Assembly: GCF_031312535.1 (NCBI RefSeq) | Contig: NZ_CP133594.1 | Span: 2,275,934 to 2,339,933 of the forward strand | Direction: 5' to 3' | Length of the DNA: 64,000 nt | From: Methanolobus mangrovi | Lineage (GTDB): Archaea > Halobacteriota > Methanosarcinia > Methanosarcinales > Methanosarcinaceae | Shown here: one piece after another, positions 26,176-34,198 of the stretch | Position numbering within the stretch: position 1 is the stretch's first letter | Layout: the number at the start of each line of letters is the position of its first letter | Notes under the pieces: model-generated | Told to the model about the DNA's origin: nothing | Seen by the model: the letters and a program-made list of their open reading frames with translations, nothing else | Databases searched by the model: none | Position numbers and translations under genes: made by a program

Positions 26176-26718
26176 ATGAATGACAAAGTGTACTCTCATA
26201 ATAGCAACATCAGAAAAATGGTCTTTGCATCCCTGTTTGCTGCCATGATGGCAGTAGGGGCTTATATTAAAATCCCTGTTCCCATAAGTCCTGTACCGAT
26301 TACGTTACAGGTTCTTTTTGTATTGATGGCAGGAGCAATGCTTGGTGCCAGATGGGGAACGATAAGTGTGATAGTCTACCTGTTTCTGGGAATTGCAGGT
26401 CTTCCTGTATTTTCAGGTGGTAGTTCAGGTCTGGGTGTGCTTTTCGGACCAACCGGTGGTTATCTGGTAGGTTTCATGTTTGCTGCACTGATAATCGGGG
26501 TATTATGCGACCGATATGGCAGGGAAAAGGTCCATTTCAATGCACTGTTCATGCTGGCAGGTCTTTTTGTTATCTACCTTTTCGGTATTTTACAACTCAT
26601 GAACGTTGCAAGTCTGACACTTCCTGAAGCTGTAGCTATAGGTCTTCTTTCCTATATTCCGGGAGCTATCCTTAAATTACTTGTCGCTGCAATAATCGCA
26701 TCAAGATATTCTATTTGA
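26176..26718 (+). CDS. bioY: Biotin ECF transporter S component BioY
   Basis: This is a 180-residue integral membrane protein with six helices that captures biotin for the ECF module. Family hallmarks are KIPVPISPVPITLQVLFVLMAGA, LGARWGTISVIVYLFLGIAGLPVF and GPTGGYLVGF. ATG 26176 is preferred, with GGTG 5 nt upstream; GTG 26161 adds five residues. The three following genes encode the two ATPases and the T component, so a full biotin transporter is present. Confidence 0.95.
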   Translation: MNDKVYSHNSNIRKMVFASLFAAMMAVGAYIKIPVPISPVPITLQVLFVLMAGAMLGARWGTISVIVYLFLGIAGLPVFSGGSSGLGVLFGPTGGYLVGFMFAALIIGVLCDRYGREKVHFNALFMLAGLFVIYLFGILQLMNVASLTLPEAVAIGLLSYIPGAILKLLVAAIIASRYSI

Positions 26719-26729
26719 AATGTGGTTAC

Positions 26730-27545
26730 ATGATTTGCATAAACAACCTGAGCTTCCGTTATCCTGATGGCACACTGGCACTGGATTCAGTTGATCTGAA
26801 TATCCGTAAAGGTGAATTCATAGCCATAGTCGGAAAGAATGGTTGTGGTAAATCAACAATTTTGCGTCATATGAATGGCCTCCTCCTGCCCTGTGAAGGT
26901 TCTGTTACCGTAAAGGGAATGGATACATCTGATCCATCATCCCTCCTTAAAATTCGTCATACTGCAGGTATGGTCTTTCAGGACCCGGGTTCACAGTTCA
27001 TCGGAATGACTGTGGAAGAGGATGTTGCATTCGGCCCTGAGAACCTGGGTCTGTCTCCTGAAGAGATACAGTTCTTTGTGAACCGATCCCTCCAGGATGT
27101 AGGTATGCTGGAACACAGGAATCATACTCCTCGTACATTAAGTGGTGGACAGAAACAAAAGGTGGCATTGGCATCTGTTCTTGCCATGGGCCCTGAGATC
27201 ATACTATTTGACGAAGTCACTTCTATGCTGGATGCCAGTTCCGGGAAGGACATCCTTGACCTAATTAAGAAATTACATAAAAACGGAACTACTGTTGTAT
27301 ATGTAACCCATCGCCTGGAAGAACTTGCTTATGCAGATCGTCTTGTTGTGATGGACAAAGGTCGCATAATTCATGACGGAAACCCGCGTACCATATTAAG
27401 TAAGGAAAATCCTGTAAGCTTTGGCTTTGCCCTCCCTCCGGTAATTGAACTGGCCAGAAGGCTTGCAGACGAAAATATCATCGACCCGTCTCTCCTTCCG
27501 TTGTCTAAGGAAGAACTCCGGGAGGTTTTATGTCAATTGATGTGA
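26730..27545 (+). CDS. ecfA1: ECF transporter ATPase (EcfA/BioM-like, first)
   Basis: This ABC ATPase energises the ECF biotin transporter. It has Walker A GKNGCGKST, Q-loop MVFQDPGSQFIGMTVEEDVAFGPENL, signature LSGGQKQKV, Walker B IILFDEVTSMLD and switch H in VTHRLEE. The ATG at 26730 follows GTGGTTAC, 11 nt after the bioY stop. It overlaps the second ATPase by 16 nt. Walker B has ILFDEV rather than the usual LDEP, a common ECF variation. Confidence 0.93.
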   Translation: MICINNLSFRYPDGTLALDSVDLNIRKGEFIAIVGKNGCGKSTILRHMNGLLLPCEGSVTVKGMDTSDPSSLLKIRHTAGMVFQDPGSQFIGMTVEEDVAFGPENLGLSPEEIQFFVNRSLQDVGMLEHRNHTPRTLSGGQKQKVALASVLAMGPEIILFDEVTSMLDASSGKDILDLIKKLHKNGTTVVYVTHRLEELAYADRLVVMDKGRIIHDGNPRTILSKENPVSFGFALPPVIELARRLADENIIDPSLLPLSKEELREVLCQLM

Positions 27546-28351
27546 AAAAAGTGAGTTTCTGCTATAACAGGGGAACATCTCTTCAAAAACTTGCACTGGA
27601 CAACGTAAGTTTCTCAATAAACAAAGGTGAATTTGTTCTCATAGGGGGTGAGGTCGGTTCCGGTAAATCCACTCTGCTCAGGCATTTCAATGGTCTTCTC
27701 AGACCTCACTCCGGTTCTGTAACAGTAAGCGGAATTAACACCCGGGACCGGAAAGTGAGATCAAAAGTGGGTCTGCTGATGCAATATCCTCAAAAGCAAC
27801 TTTTCGGAAAAACCGTTTATGAAGATGTTTCCTTTGGTCCTTCTAACTTCGGATCAAAGGGCGAGGAACTGGACAAGAAGGTAAAGGATGCCTTGAATTT
27901 AGTGGGTCTTTCAGAGAACGTCTCTGGTCTATCACCATTTAGCCTTAGCGGCGGTCAGATGAGACTTGTGGCTTTGGCAGGAGTTTTATCCATGGAACCT
28001 GACTATCTTGTTCTGGATGAACCGACATCAGGGCTTGACCCGGATAATCGTTCTTCCCTTCTATCAATATTGGGCAAGCTTCATAGTTCGGGAATTTCCA
28101 TAATTGTGGTTTCGCATCAAATAGTTGAGCTTCTTCCCTTCGCAGAAAAAGTGATAATTCTTAAAAAAGGGAGCATCGATTTCATCGGTACTCCAAAAGA
28201 ATACTTAAGGTCAGCACCAACTTCACTGCCGGAGATAACATGTCTTATGAAAGAACTCCGGGCAGCAGGTTTCAATGTGCGTGATGATATTTACTCTGTT
28301 GATGATGCTTTTTTGGAAATAACCAATTCATTGGCAGAAATGGGGGATTAG
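27530..28351 (+). CDS. ecfA2: ECF transporter ATPase (second)
   Basis: This is the second ATPase of the module, forming a heterodimer with its neighbour. Motifs are Walker A GGEVGSGKSTLL, Q-loop LLMQYPQKQLFGKTVYEDVSFGP, signature LSGGQMRLVALAG, Walker B YLVLDEPTSGLDP and switch H in VSHQIVE. Its start overlaps the first ATPase gene, with GGAGGTTTT before the ATG, and the T-component gene begins 4 nt after its stop. Confidence 0.93.
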   Translation: MSIDVKKVSFCYNRGTSLQKLALDNVSFSINKGEFVLIGGEVGSGKSTLLRHFNGLLRPHSGSVTVSGINTRDRKVRSKVGLLMQYPQKQLFGKTVYEDVSFGPSNFGSKGEELDKKVKDALNLVGLSENVSGLSPFSLSGGQMRLVALAGVLSMEPDYLVLDEPTSGLDPDNRSSLLSILGKLHSSGISIIVVSHQIVELLPFAEKVIILKKGSIDFIGTPKEYLRSAPTSLPEITCLMKELRAAGFNVRDDIYSVDDAFLEITNSLAEMGD

Positions 28352-28355
28352 CGGT

Positions 28356-29129
28356 ATGGATTATCTATTTTTGTCATTTATCCCCGGTGAATCCCTGCTT
28401 CACAGGCTCGATCCGAGGACAAAGATCCTTGGTCTTATGCTTGCAAGCATATGCATTCTTGAGACTTCATCCTTTGAAGGGATGGCATTGATCACTCTTG
28501 TTTTTACGGTTCTTGTGATAGCATGTAAACTGCCATTGATGCACTTTGCCCGATCAGTAAGGCCAATGATTCTCTTTTTTGTGCTACTCTTCCTGATGCA
28601 ATTATTTTTAACAGAAGGAGCGTCAATTTTTCAATTCAAATGGATAACTGCCAGCTATGAAGGCCTGATACTTGGTACTATTCTCACTCTGCGTTTCATT
28701 TTTCTGTTACTCTTTGCAGCATTGCTCACAGCGACCACATCTCCTTCAAAAATAACAGCAGGGATTGAAAGGCTTCTTCGCCCTCTGCCACTAAAATATA
28801 TCGGGATAACTTCTCATGACCTCGCAATGATGATGTCCCTTTCTATCTATTTTGTACCGATGTTGTATGATAATTTCAGAACCCTCAGGGATGCCCAGCT
28901 TTCCCGTGGACTGGATATTAAAAAAGAGCCTGTAAAAGCCATATTATCCTTTTCTGTCCCTCTTATCAGTATTTCTGTACGTGCAGTGGAAGAAGTGGCT
29001 CTTGCGATGGAAAGTCGTTGTTATGTGGGTATGGGGCGTACATCCATGCATGTAATGGAGCTTAAGGGCAGCGATTATCTGAGTTTGTTTTTATACGGGA
29101 TCCTGTTTGTTTTTTGTATTGTGTTATGA
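28356..29129 (+). CDS. ecfT: ECF transporter transmembrane T component
   Basis: The 257-residue membrane protein opens with GESLLHRLDPRTKILG, the CbiQ/EcfT signature. It carries the coupling motifs that contact the ATPases near residues 180-200 (LRDAQLSRGLDI and EEVALAMESRCY). Five or so transmembrane helices are visible. It completes bioY-ecfA-ecfA-ecfT, all controlled from the operator at 26078-26110 as far as can be inferred. Confidence 0.93.
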   Translation: MDYLFLSFIPGESLLHRLDPRTKILGLMLASICILETSSFEGMALITLVFTVLVIACKLPLMHFARSVRPMILFFVLLFLMQLFLTEGASIFQFKWITASYEGLILGTILTLRFIFLLLFAALLTATTSPSKITAGIERLLRPLPLKYIGITSHDLAMMMSLSIYFVPMLYDNFRTLRDAQLSRGLDIKKEPVKAILSFSVPLISISVRAVEEVALAMESRCYVGMGRTSMHVMELKGSDYLSLFLYGILFVFCIVL

Positions 29130-29147
29130 TCGAGGGGATATATTAAT

Positions 29148-29167
29148 ATATGAACATATGTTCATAT
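29148..29167. promoter_or_regulatory. 20-bp perfect palindrome, candidate ArsR operator
   Basis: ATATGAACATATGTTCATAT is a perfect 20-bp inverted repeat and overlaps the end of a TATA box (TATATTAATAT, about 29139-29149). It covers the predicted transcript start of the arsR-type gene that follows. This is the typical place and form for self-repression by an ArsR/SmtB dimer. Confidence 0.7.
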
Positions 29168-29180
29168 GTTTGTAAGAACT

Positions 29181-29522
29181 ATGGATCATATTTGTGCGGA
29201 TGATAGCTCCATCAATGAAAAAGTCAGAAACTTGCCCTCAGAAGAATCAATTTCTTCCATGTGCCAGATTTTTAATGCTCTCCAGTGTACCACACGCCTG
29301 AAAATACTCTTTCTCCTACTACAAGGAGAAATGTGCGTGAAAGAGATAGAGGATGCACTTGGAATGACCCAGTCTTCGATCTCCCATAGCCTGAAACATC
29401 TCAGGCAACTTGATATTGTGAGGATGAAAAAAGAAGGCAGGTTTGCGGTATACTATCTGGCTGACGGGCATGTTGAACTATTCATGTCTATGTGCAGGGA
29501 ACATGTGGAGGAAACAAAATAA
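29181..29522 (+). CDS. ArsR/SmtB-family transcriptional regulator
   Basis: The winged-helix repressor has LQCTTRLKILFLLLQGEMCVKEIEDALGMTQSSISHSLKHLRQLDIV, with the CVxE (here CVKE) sensor-like cysteine in helix alpha-3 and extra cysteines near both ends, so metal sensing is likely. ATG 29166 lies within the operator palindrome and at or before the expected transcript start; ATG 29181 is therefore preferred and probably near-leaderless. The permease gene overlaps its stop by 1 nt. Confidence 0.88.
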   Translation: MDHICADDSSINEKVRNLPSEESISSMCQIFNALQCTTRLKILFLLLQGEMCVKEIEDALGMTQSSISHSLKHLRQLDIVRMKKEGRFAVYYLADGHVELFMSMCREHVEETK

Positions 29523-30625
29523 TGACATTCTTAAACACTCTATTATCAATCATCTCAGGTGTTCTGGCCGAATCATGGGATTTGTTTGAAGAGGCGGCAC
29601 CTTATCTCATACTGGGATTTGCAGTTGCGGGTATTTTGCACGTAATGGTCCCGGATGAAAAAATTCTGAAGCATCTGGGCAAGTCTGCAGGAAAGTTCAG
29701 GTCAGCCCTGAATGCATCATTGCTTGGAATCCCGTTGCCACTGTGTTCATGCGGTGTGGTTCCGACTGCCCTTTCATTGAAGAACAGAGGGGCTACAAAA
29801 GGTGCAACTCTCTCTTTCCTTATATCTACTCCGGAAACAGGAGTAGATTCCATAGCCATCACATATGCATTGCTGGACCCTATTATGACTGTATTCCGTC
29901 CTCTTGCCAGTATGGTAACTGCATTACTTACAGGGATCGCAGAAAATATAATGGGTGAAAAAAAGGAAGCAACCTCTCAAAAGAAGAACATTCTCATGAT
30001 GCAGCCTATGGCAGCATGCAGTGACTCATCCTGTTCCTGTAACAATAGTTCATTTTCAGTTGAAGATGCTTCACCTCTTCGGAAGTTGCAGGAAGCTTTC
30101 AGGTATTCTTTCGTTGAGCTTCTCGGGGACATTTCCACATGGTTAATAGCAGGTATACTGATTGCTGGAGTCATATCCTATATGGTGCCTGATGAGTTGG
30201 TGGATGTTTATCTTGGAGGTGGCATTTTTTCAATGCTAATTATGCTGGTCATAGGTATACCGCTCTATATATGTGCAACAGCATCAACACCACTTGCAGC
30301 TGCCCTTGTTTCTAAGGGGATGAGTCCGGGAACAGCTTTTGTGTTCCTGCTTGCCGGGCCTGCTACAAATGCAGCAACTATTACAATGGTCGCAAAATTC
30401 CTCGGAAAAAGAAGTGCCACTCTGTATCTTGGAATGATCGCATTGTGTTCGCTGGCATTCGGCCTGTTTCTCGATGCCATCTATTTCAGACTGGGTATTG
30501 AGGCCAGTTCTATTGTCGGTAGTGCAAGCGATGTATTGACTCCCGGAATAAAGACAACGTTCGCACTAATCCTGATACCCTTCATAGTTTATGGCATATA
30601 CAAACAGAATTTTAAAAAAAGATAG
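29522..30625 (+). CDS. Metal permease of the UPF0718/DUF318 (SO_0444-type) family
   Basis: The 367-residue protein has about eight transmembrane helices in two repeats. Each half holds a family motif, IPLPLCSCGVVPTALSL and IPLYICATASTPLAAALVSKG. The central cytosolic loop is cysteine-rich (ACSDSSCSCNNSS), a likely metal-binding site. The family is linked to copper, zinc or arsenical efflux. ATG 29522 shares a base with the arsR stop, so regulator and exporter are one operon. Confidence 0.87.
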   Translation: MTFLNTLLSIISGVLAESWDLFEEAAPYLILGFAVAGILHVMVPDEKILKHLGKSAGKFRSALNASLLGIPLPLCSCGVVPTALSLKNRGATKGATLSFLISTPETGVDSIAITYALLDPIMTVFRPLASMVTALLTGIAENIMGEKKEATSQKKNILMMQPMAACSDSSCSCNNSSFSVEDASPLRKLQEAFRYSFVELLGDISTWLIAGILIAGVISYMVPDELVDVYLGGGIFSMLIMLVIGIPLYICATASTPLAAALVSKGMSPGTAFVFLLAGPATNAATITMVAKFLGKRSATLYLGMIALCSLAFGLFLDAIYFRLGIEASSIVGSASDVLTPGIKTTFALILIPFIVYGIYKQNFKKR

Positions 30626-30631
30626 CTTCTT

Positions 30632-30844
30632 TTACTTCTTATGAAGTTCCCTGGAAAGAACTTCTGCCATCTTTTCTTTGAATTCATCAATGATAATGTC
30701 TGTATTATCCTCAATTCCTGCCTTGGTCTCTTCAGGTATTTCTATATCCGAATCTTCCTGAAGAGGTATGCTGACTATTTTTCCAAGGGTGTTTCCGGTT
30801 GTGATTTTGCCGTTCTTCCAGGAAAAATCATCATTATTCGACAT
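30632..30844 (-). CDS. Small acidic hypothetical protein (70 residues)
   Basis: I do not recognise it. It is soluble and acidic with a predicted C-terminal helix (IIIDEFKEKMAEVLSRELHKK). The ATG at 30844 has GTGTGGGG about 7 nt upstream on the minus strand. It ends 6 nt from the permease gene, convergent with it. Confidence 0.55.
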   Translation of the reverse strand: MSNNDDFSWKNGKITTGNTLGKIVSIPLQEDSDIEIPEETKAGIEDNTDIIIDEFKEKMAEVLSRELHKK

Positions 30845-30955
30845 AATATCCCCACACTGAACGCATGTAAACTAATCCCCATAGTTTATTAAGGTTATAT
30901 AGTGCCTGAAAGTATATACGATTTTTGAATGGCAGATATTTAAAATAAAAGGAGT

Positions 30956-31501
30956 TTAATCCTTATTCATCTCTTTCCCAATAAGGACTTCAGTAGACTT
31001 GATTATTGCAAATACCTTATCTCCTTCTTTAATGTTGAGTCTCTCAACTGCTTCTGAAGTGATAATGGATGTAAGCGCCGAGGGGTCGATCTCCAGCCTG
31101 ATTTTTGATACAAGCCCTTCTGATTCCACACCAATAACTGTTGCAGGGATTTTATTACGTGCAGATATGGCAAGTCCTATGTTCTCCCACGAACCTTCGT
31201 CTTCCATGGTATCATTGATGAATTTCCTGCTCATTTCATATTCACTGATAAGCTTTCGTCCTTCATCAGTGAGGAAGGTTCCCTGGCTCTTCCCGCCTCT
31301 AACAGTGGTAACAACATCTTTCCCAAGCCTTTCACTTATCTTGTTCAGCACGTTCCAGGCATGTTTGTAGGATATGTCCATTTTTTCGCAGGCTTTTCGA
31401 AGTGATCTTTCCTCGTCTATGGCTTTGAGCAGTTTTACTTTACCTGCACCGATGATGGGTTTTCCATCCTCTGCAAGCCATACCTTTGTTTTTGTTTCCA
31501 T
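30956..31501 (-). CDS. ModE-type molybdate-responsive regulator
   Basis: The N-terminal winged helix is of the ModE/LysR-like type (LLKAIDEERSLRKACEKMDISYKHAWNVLN), with GGKSQGTFLTDEGRKLI after it, followed by a single TOBE/Mop domain (SARNKIPATVIGVESEGLVSKIRLEI). It should sense molybdate or tungstate. ATG 31501 has GGAG 7 nt upstream; ATG 31513 adds four residues. No molybdate transporter is adjacent, so its targets are elsewhere. Confidence 0.88.
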   Translation of the reverse strand: METKTKVWLAEDGKPIIGAGKVKLLKAIDEERSLRKACEKMDISYKHAWNVLNKISERLGKDVVTTVRGGKSQGTFLTDEGRKLISEYEMSRKFINDTMEDEGSWENIGLAISARNKIPATVIGVESEGLVSKIRLEIDPSALTSIITSEAVERLNIKEGDKVFAIIKSTEVLIGKEMNKD

Positions 31502-31516
31502 AATTATCTCCATTTA

Positions 31517-31723
31517 TTATTCGAGGTCTGATTCCTCAAAGATGAACAGTTCATCTATAGTTGTTTCCAGGGTCTTTGCTACTTTATATGCAAGTTTTAG
31601 TGAGGGATTGTATTTCCCTTTTTCCAGAAAACCGATAGTTTCCCGCCTGACACCTACTTTGTTTGCAAGGTCTTCCTGGGTCAGGTCGTATCTGGCCCTG
31701 AGTTCCTTGATCCTCGTCTTCAT
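31517..31723 (-). CDS. XRE-family helix-turn-helix regulator (68 residues)
   Basis: This is a minimal Cro/CI-type [48 protein letters not shown], ending in an acidic tail. Regulators of this YozG-like size are often paired with DUF2178 or DUF3796 membrane proteins, as here: the membrane protein gene lies 24 nt upstream on the same strand. It is followed within 16 nt by the ModE-like gene. Confidence 0.88.
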   Translation of the reverse strand: MKTRIKELRARYDLTQEDLANKVGVRRETIGFLEKGKYNPSLKLAYKVAKTLETTIDELFIFEESDLE

Positions 31724-31747
31724 TGAATCATCCCTGTGGTTTCCGGT

Positions 31748-32143
31748 TTATTCAACATCCCCTTTTCTGAAGAGGTACCATTGAATACCTTTTGCGGTAA
31801 TTATCATTGTAATCATAAGTATTGCCAATACTTGCTTTACACTTATTTGTGCCAGTTCGAATTCCTCTACCCAGAATAAGAGGGATATCAGGATGAATGT
31901 TATCAGCCATGAGTAAGAAAGCCCATAAGCTCCTATCTTTATTGTTCTTTCATCCTTTACAGGACCACTGCGGTATCTTTTTGCTCTGATGAATGTGACA
32001 AAGAGGATGATAGCTCCTATGTTTATCAGGCTGATACCAATTTGTTGGTAGTCATTGAACATTGCAACCAGTACGATTCCTGCCATGATGAATGCCAAAG
32101 CCAGTGTGTAACTGATCTTGATATATTTTTCCAGTTTTCCCAT
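31748..32143 (-). CDS. DUF2178-like membrane protein
   Basis: The 131 residues have four transmembrane helices. A cytosolic loop between helices 2 and 3 (KRYRSGPVKDERTIKIGAY) carries the DER motif typical of DUF2178 proteins encoded beside XRE regulators. The pair may form a simple membrane-linked regulatory unit; the mechanism is unknown. The promoter side is AT-rich (TATATATCG near 32200). Confidence 0.75.
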   Translation of the reverse strand: MGKLEKYIKISYTLALAFIMAGIVLVAMFNDYQQIGISLINIGAIILFVTFIRAKRYRSGPVKDERTIKIGAYGLSYSWLITFILISLLFWVEEFELAQISVKQVLAILMITMIITAKGIQWYLFRKGDVE

Positions 32144-32330
32144 ATAATTACCTTATTATCTTGTTCTAACATTACATTAGATATAGTTATTATTATGTTA
32201 TATATATCGCACATTTATTACTTAAAGTAATGCTTTATCAGGAACCACTGGGAAAATTATTTATCATGTCATATCACCATATCCTATGCTGCCAATGCCA
32301 TCAACCATGGTCATTCAAACAGGTGGGAAT

Positions 32331-32948
32331 ATGAAAATAAATGTTATTTTTTACAGTCTGTACGGTCACAACTACAAAATGGCTGAAGCCGTTGCAAAAG
32401 GTGCCATGGAGGTAGAAGGTGCTGATGTTGGCCTTTTTCAGGTTTCGGAAACTTTCACACCTGACATACTGGAAAAGATGGGGGCTACAGAATCCAAAAA
32501 GAGTTTTGAGCACATCCCTGTTGCAACCATTGAGAATCTCACCGAGGCAGATGCCATTATTTTCGGAACGCCAACAAGGTTCGGCATGATGACTGCACAG
32601 ATGCGCGCATTTCTTGACAGGACAGGTGGCATCTGGGTGAAAGGTGCTCTCATCGGTAAAGTGGGCAGTGTTTTCACATCCAGCAGCACCCAGCACGGCG
32701 GTCAGGAATCAACAATACTGAGTTTCCACGCAACCCTGCTGCATCACGGTATGATTATAGTCGGAGTTCCATATTCGGAAACCAGGCAGTCAACTCTTTC
32801 TGAGATTACAGGTGGCAGTCCATACGGTGCTTCAACGATTGCTGGTGGCGGTGCTAATACACGACAACCGAGTGATAACGAGCTTGGGATTGCCAGGTTT
32901 CAGGGCAGGCACGTTGCGGAGATCACGAAGAAGCTGGTTGGGGAGTGA
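32331..32948 (+). CDS. wrbA: WrbA-type NAD(P)H:quinone oxidoreductase
   Basis: This flavodoxin-fold enzyme of 205 residues reduces quinones or related acceptors with NAD(P)H. Motifs are the FMN loop [10 protein letters not shown], then [23 protein letters not shown] and [15 protein letters not shown], and a C-terminal [25 protein letters not shown] 32331 is chosen because GGTGGG lies 3 nt upstream and the fold begins there; the frame is open back to 32286. Confidence 0.93.
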   Translation: MKINVIFYSLYGHNYKMAEAVAKGAMEVEGADVGLFQVSETFTPDILEKMGATESKKSFEHIPVATIENLTEADAIIFGTPTRFGMMTAQMRAFLDRTGGIWVKGALIGKVGSVFTSSSTQHGGQESTILSFHATLLHHGMIIVGVPYSETRQSTLSEITGGSPYGASTIAGGGANTRQPSDNELGIARFQGRHVAEITKKLVGE

Positions 32949-33068
32949 TATTTTCAACCATCTCTTTTTCCTTTATGTTTTAATAATCAATCACATCAGT
33001 TACTATTTATTCATCATTCATTCACAATAATTTATATTCATTACAGTCATAATTGTGTAAAGAGTTGG

Positions 33069-34031
33069 ATGAATAGAATTACTTGCAGTCTGGTATTATG
33101 CATTCTTTTGTGCAGTACAGCAATAATCTCTGGTTGTATATCGAAAGAAAGTGAAAACACAACAGTAACAACGGTGAATGATATCGATGATCATACTATC
33201 ACCAAAGTTTATGTTTGGAAGGGTTTGAGTGGTGAGTCCTTTAATGTTGATGACAAAGATGCTATAGAAGGACTAATTGAATATCTTGACAAGTACATTC
33301 TGGAAGAAGCGGATCTAGAGTACATGGTAGGTGGCAGTCACTATGATATGGTCTTCTATAGTGATTCTACTAAAATATCCATAGTAAGCATTGTTCGATC
33401 TGATCTGATGTATATTGATGGAACTTACTATGAAGTGAATAATGATCTTATCAATATAACAGAAATTGGAGAACTTATTGATTCTTCTATTGATGTAACG
33501 GAGACAGACGACGATAATTTAGATGCAGAATCCACATCAAATTCCAAAGCTGAAAGTCTGTCAATGGATATTTCCGGAGAAATGGAAGCATTAACCTTCG
33601 AGGACCTGACATCCAGATCAGATGTTGTTTTGATTGGAAAGGTTAAGGAGATACTTCCAGCAAGATGGAACACTCCTGATGGTGAAAGGCCGGATAAGCC
33701 AGTTGAAGAGTTGGACATTGGCATTGATGACATGATCTATACTGATATTGTAATTCAAGTTGAGCAATATCTCAAGAATTCATCAGGCACAGGTGAATTT
33801 ACTGTAAGGGTAGAAGGCGGAACAGTTGGCAATGATTCCATATGGGTTGAAGATAACCCTTCTTTTGAGCCTGGTGAGAAAGTCCTTCTTTACCTGCGTG
33901 GGGATATTTCACCTTTTAGTGTGACTGGTGGTTTTCAGGGTAAATTCACAATAACCGAAGATGGATCAGCTATCAGACTATATGAAAAGCCCATTAATCT
34001 CAGTGAGTTAACAAGCATGATCAATGATTGA
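33069..34031 (+). CDS. Lipoprotein of unknown function
   Basis: The 320-residue protein has a lipoprotein signal with lipobox IISGC (Cys near residue 24). An N-terminal domain of about 130 residues, an acidic linker rich in Asp, Ser and Thr, and a C-terminal beta domain follow (SDVVLIGKVKEI, then IVIQVEQYLKNSSGTGEFTVRV, and FEPGEKVLLYLRG). The C-terminal pattern recurs in secreted archaeal proteins. It lies 168 nt before another lipoprotein gene, the macroglobulin. Confidence 0.7.
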   Translation: MNRITCSLVLCILLCSTAIISGCISKESENTTVTTVNDIDDHTITKVYVWKGLSGESFNVDDKDAIEGLIEYLDKYILEEADLEYMVGGSHYDMVFYSDSTKISIVSIVRSDLMYIDGTYYEVNNDLINITEIGELIDSSIDVTETDDDNLDAESTSNSKAESLSMDISGEMEALTFEDLTSRSDVVLIGKVKEILPARWNTPDGERPDKPVEELDIGIDDMIYTDIVIQVEQYLKNSSGTGEFTVRVEGGTVGNDSIWVEDNPSFEPGEKVLLYLRGDISPFSVTGGFQGKFTITEDGSAIRLYEKPINLSELTSMIND

Positions 34032-34198
34032 TATCTCCAAGATCTGATATTATTCGACCTTATTTTTTCTATTTTTCAAAAACAACCTGCTCCACACCTC
34101 ATAACTTCGAACATCTTTGAAGTTTAAGCAAAGTATATACAGTTCTATTCCTAAATCTGTTATAAGAATCAATTATTTACAAATCCGGAGTGGTAAAG

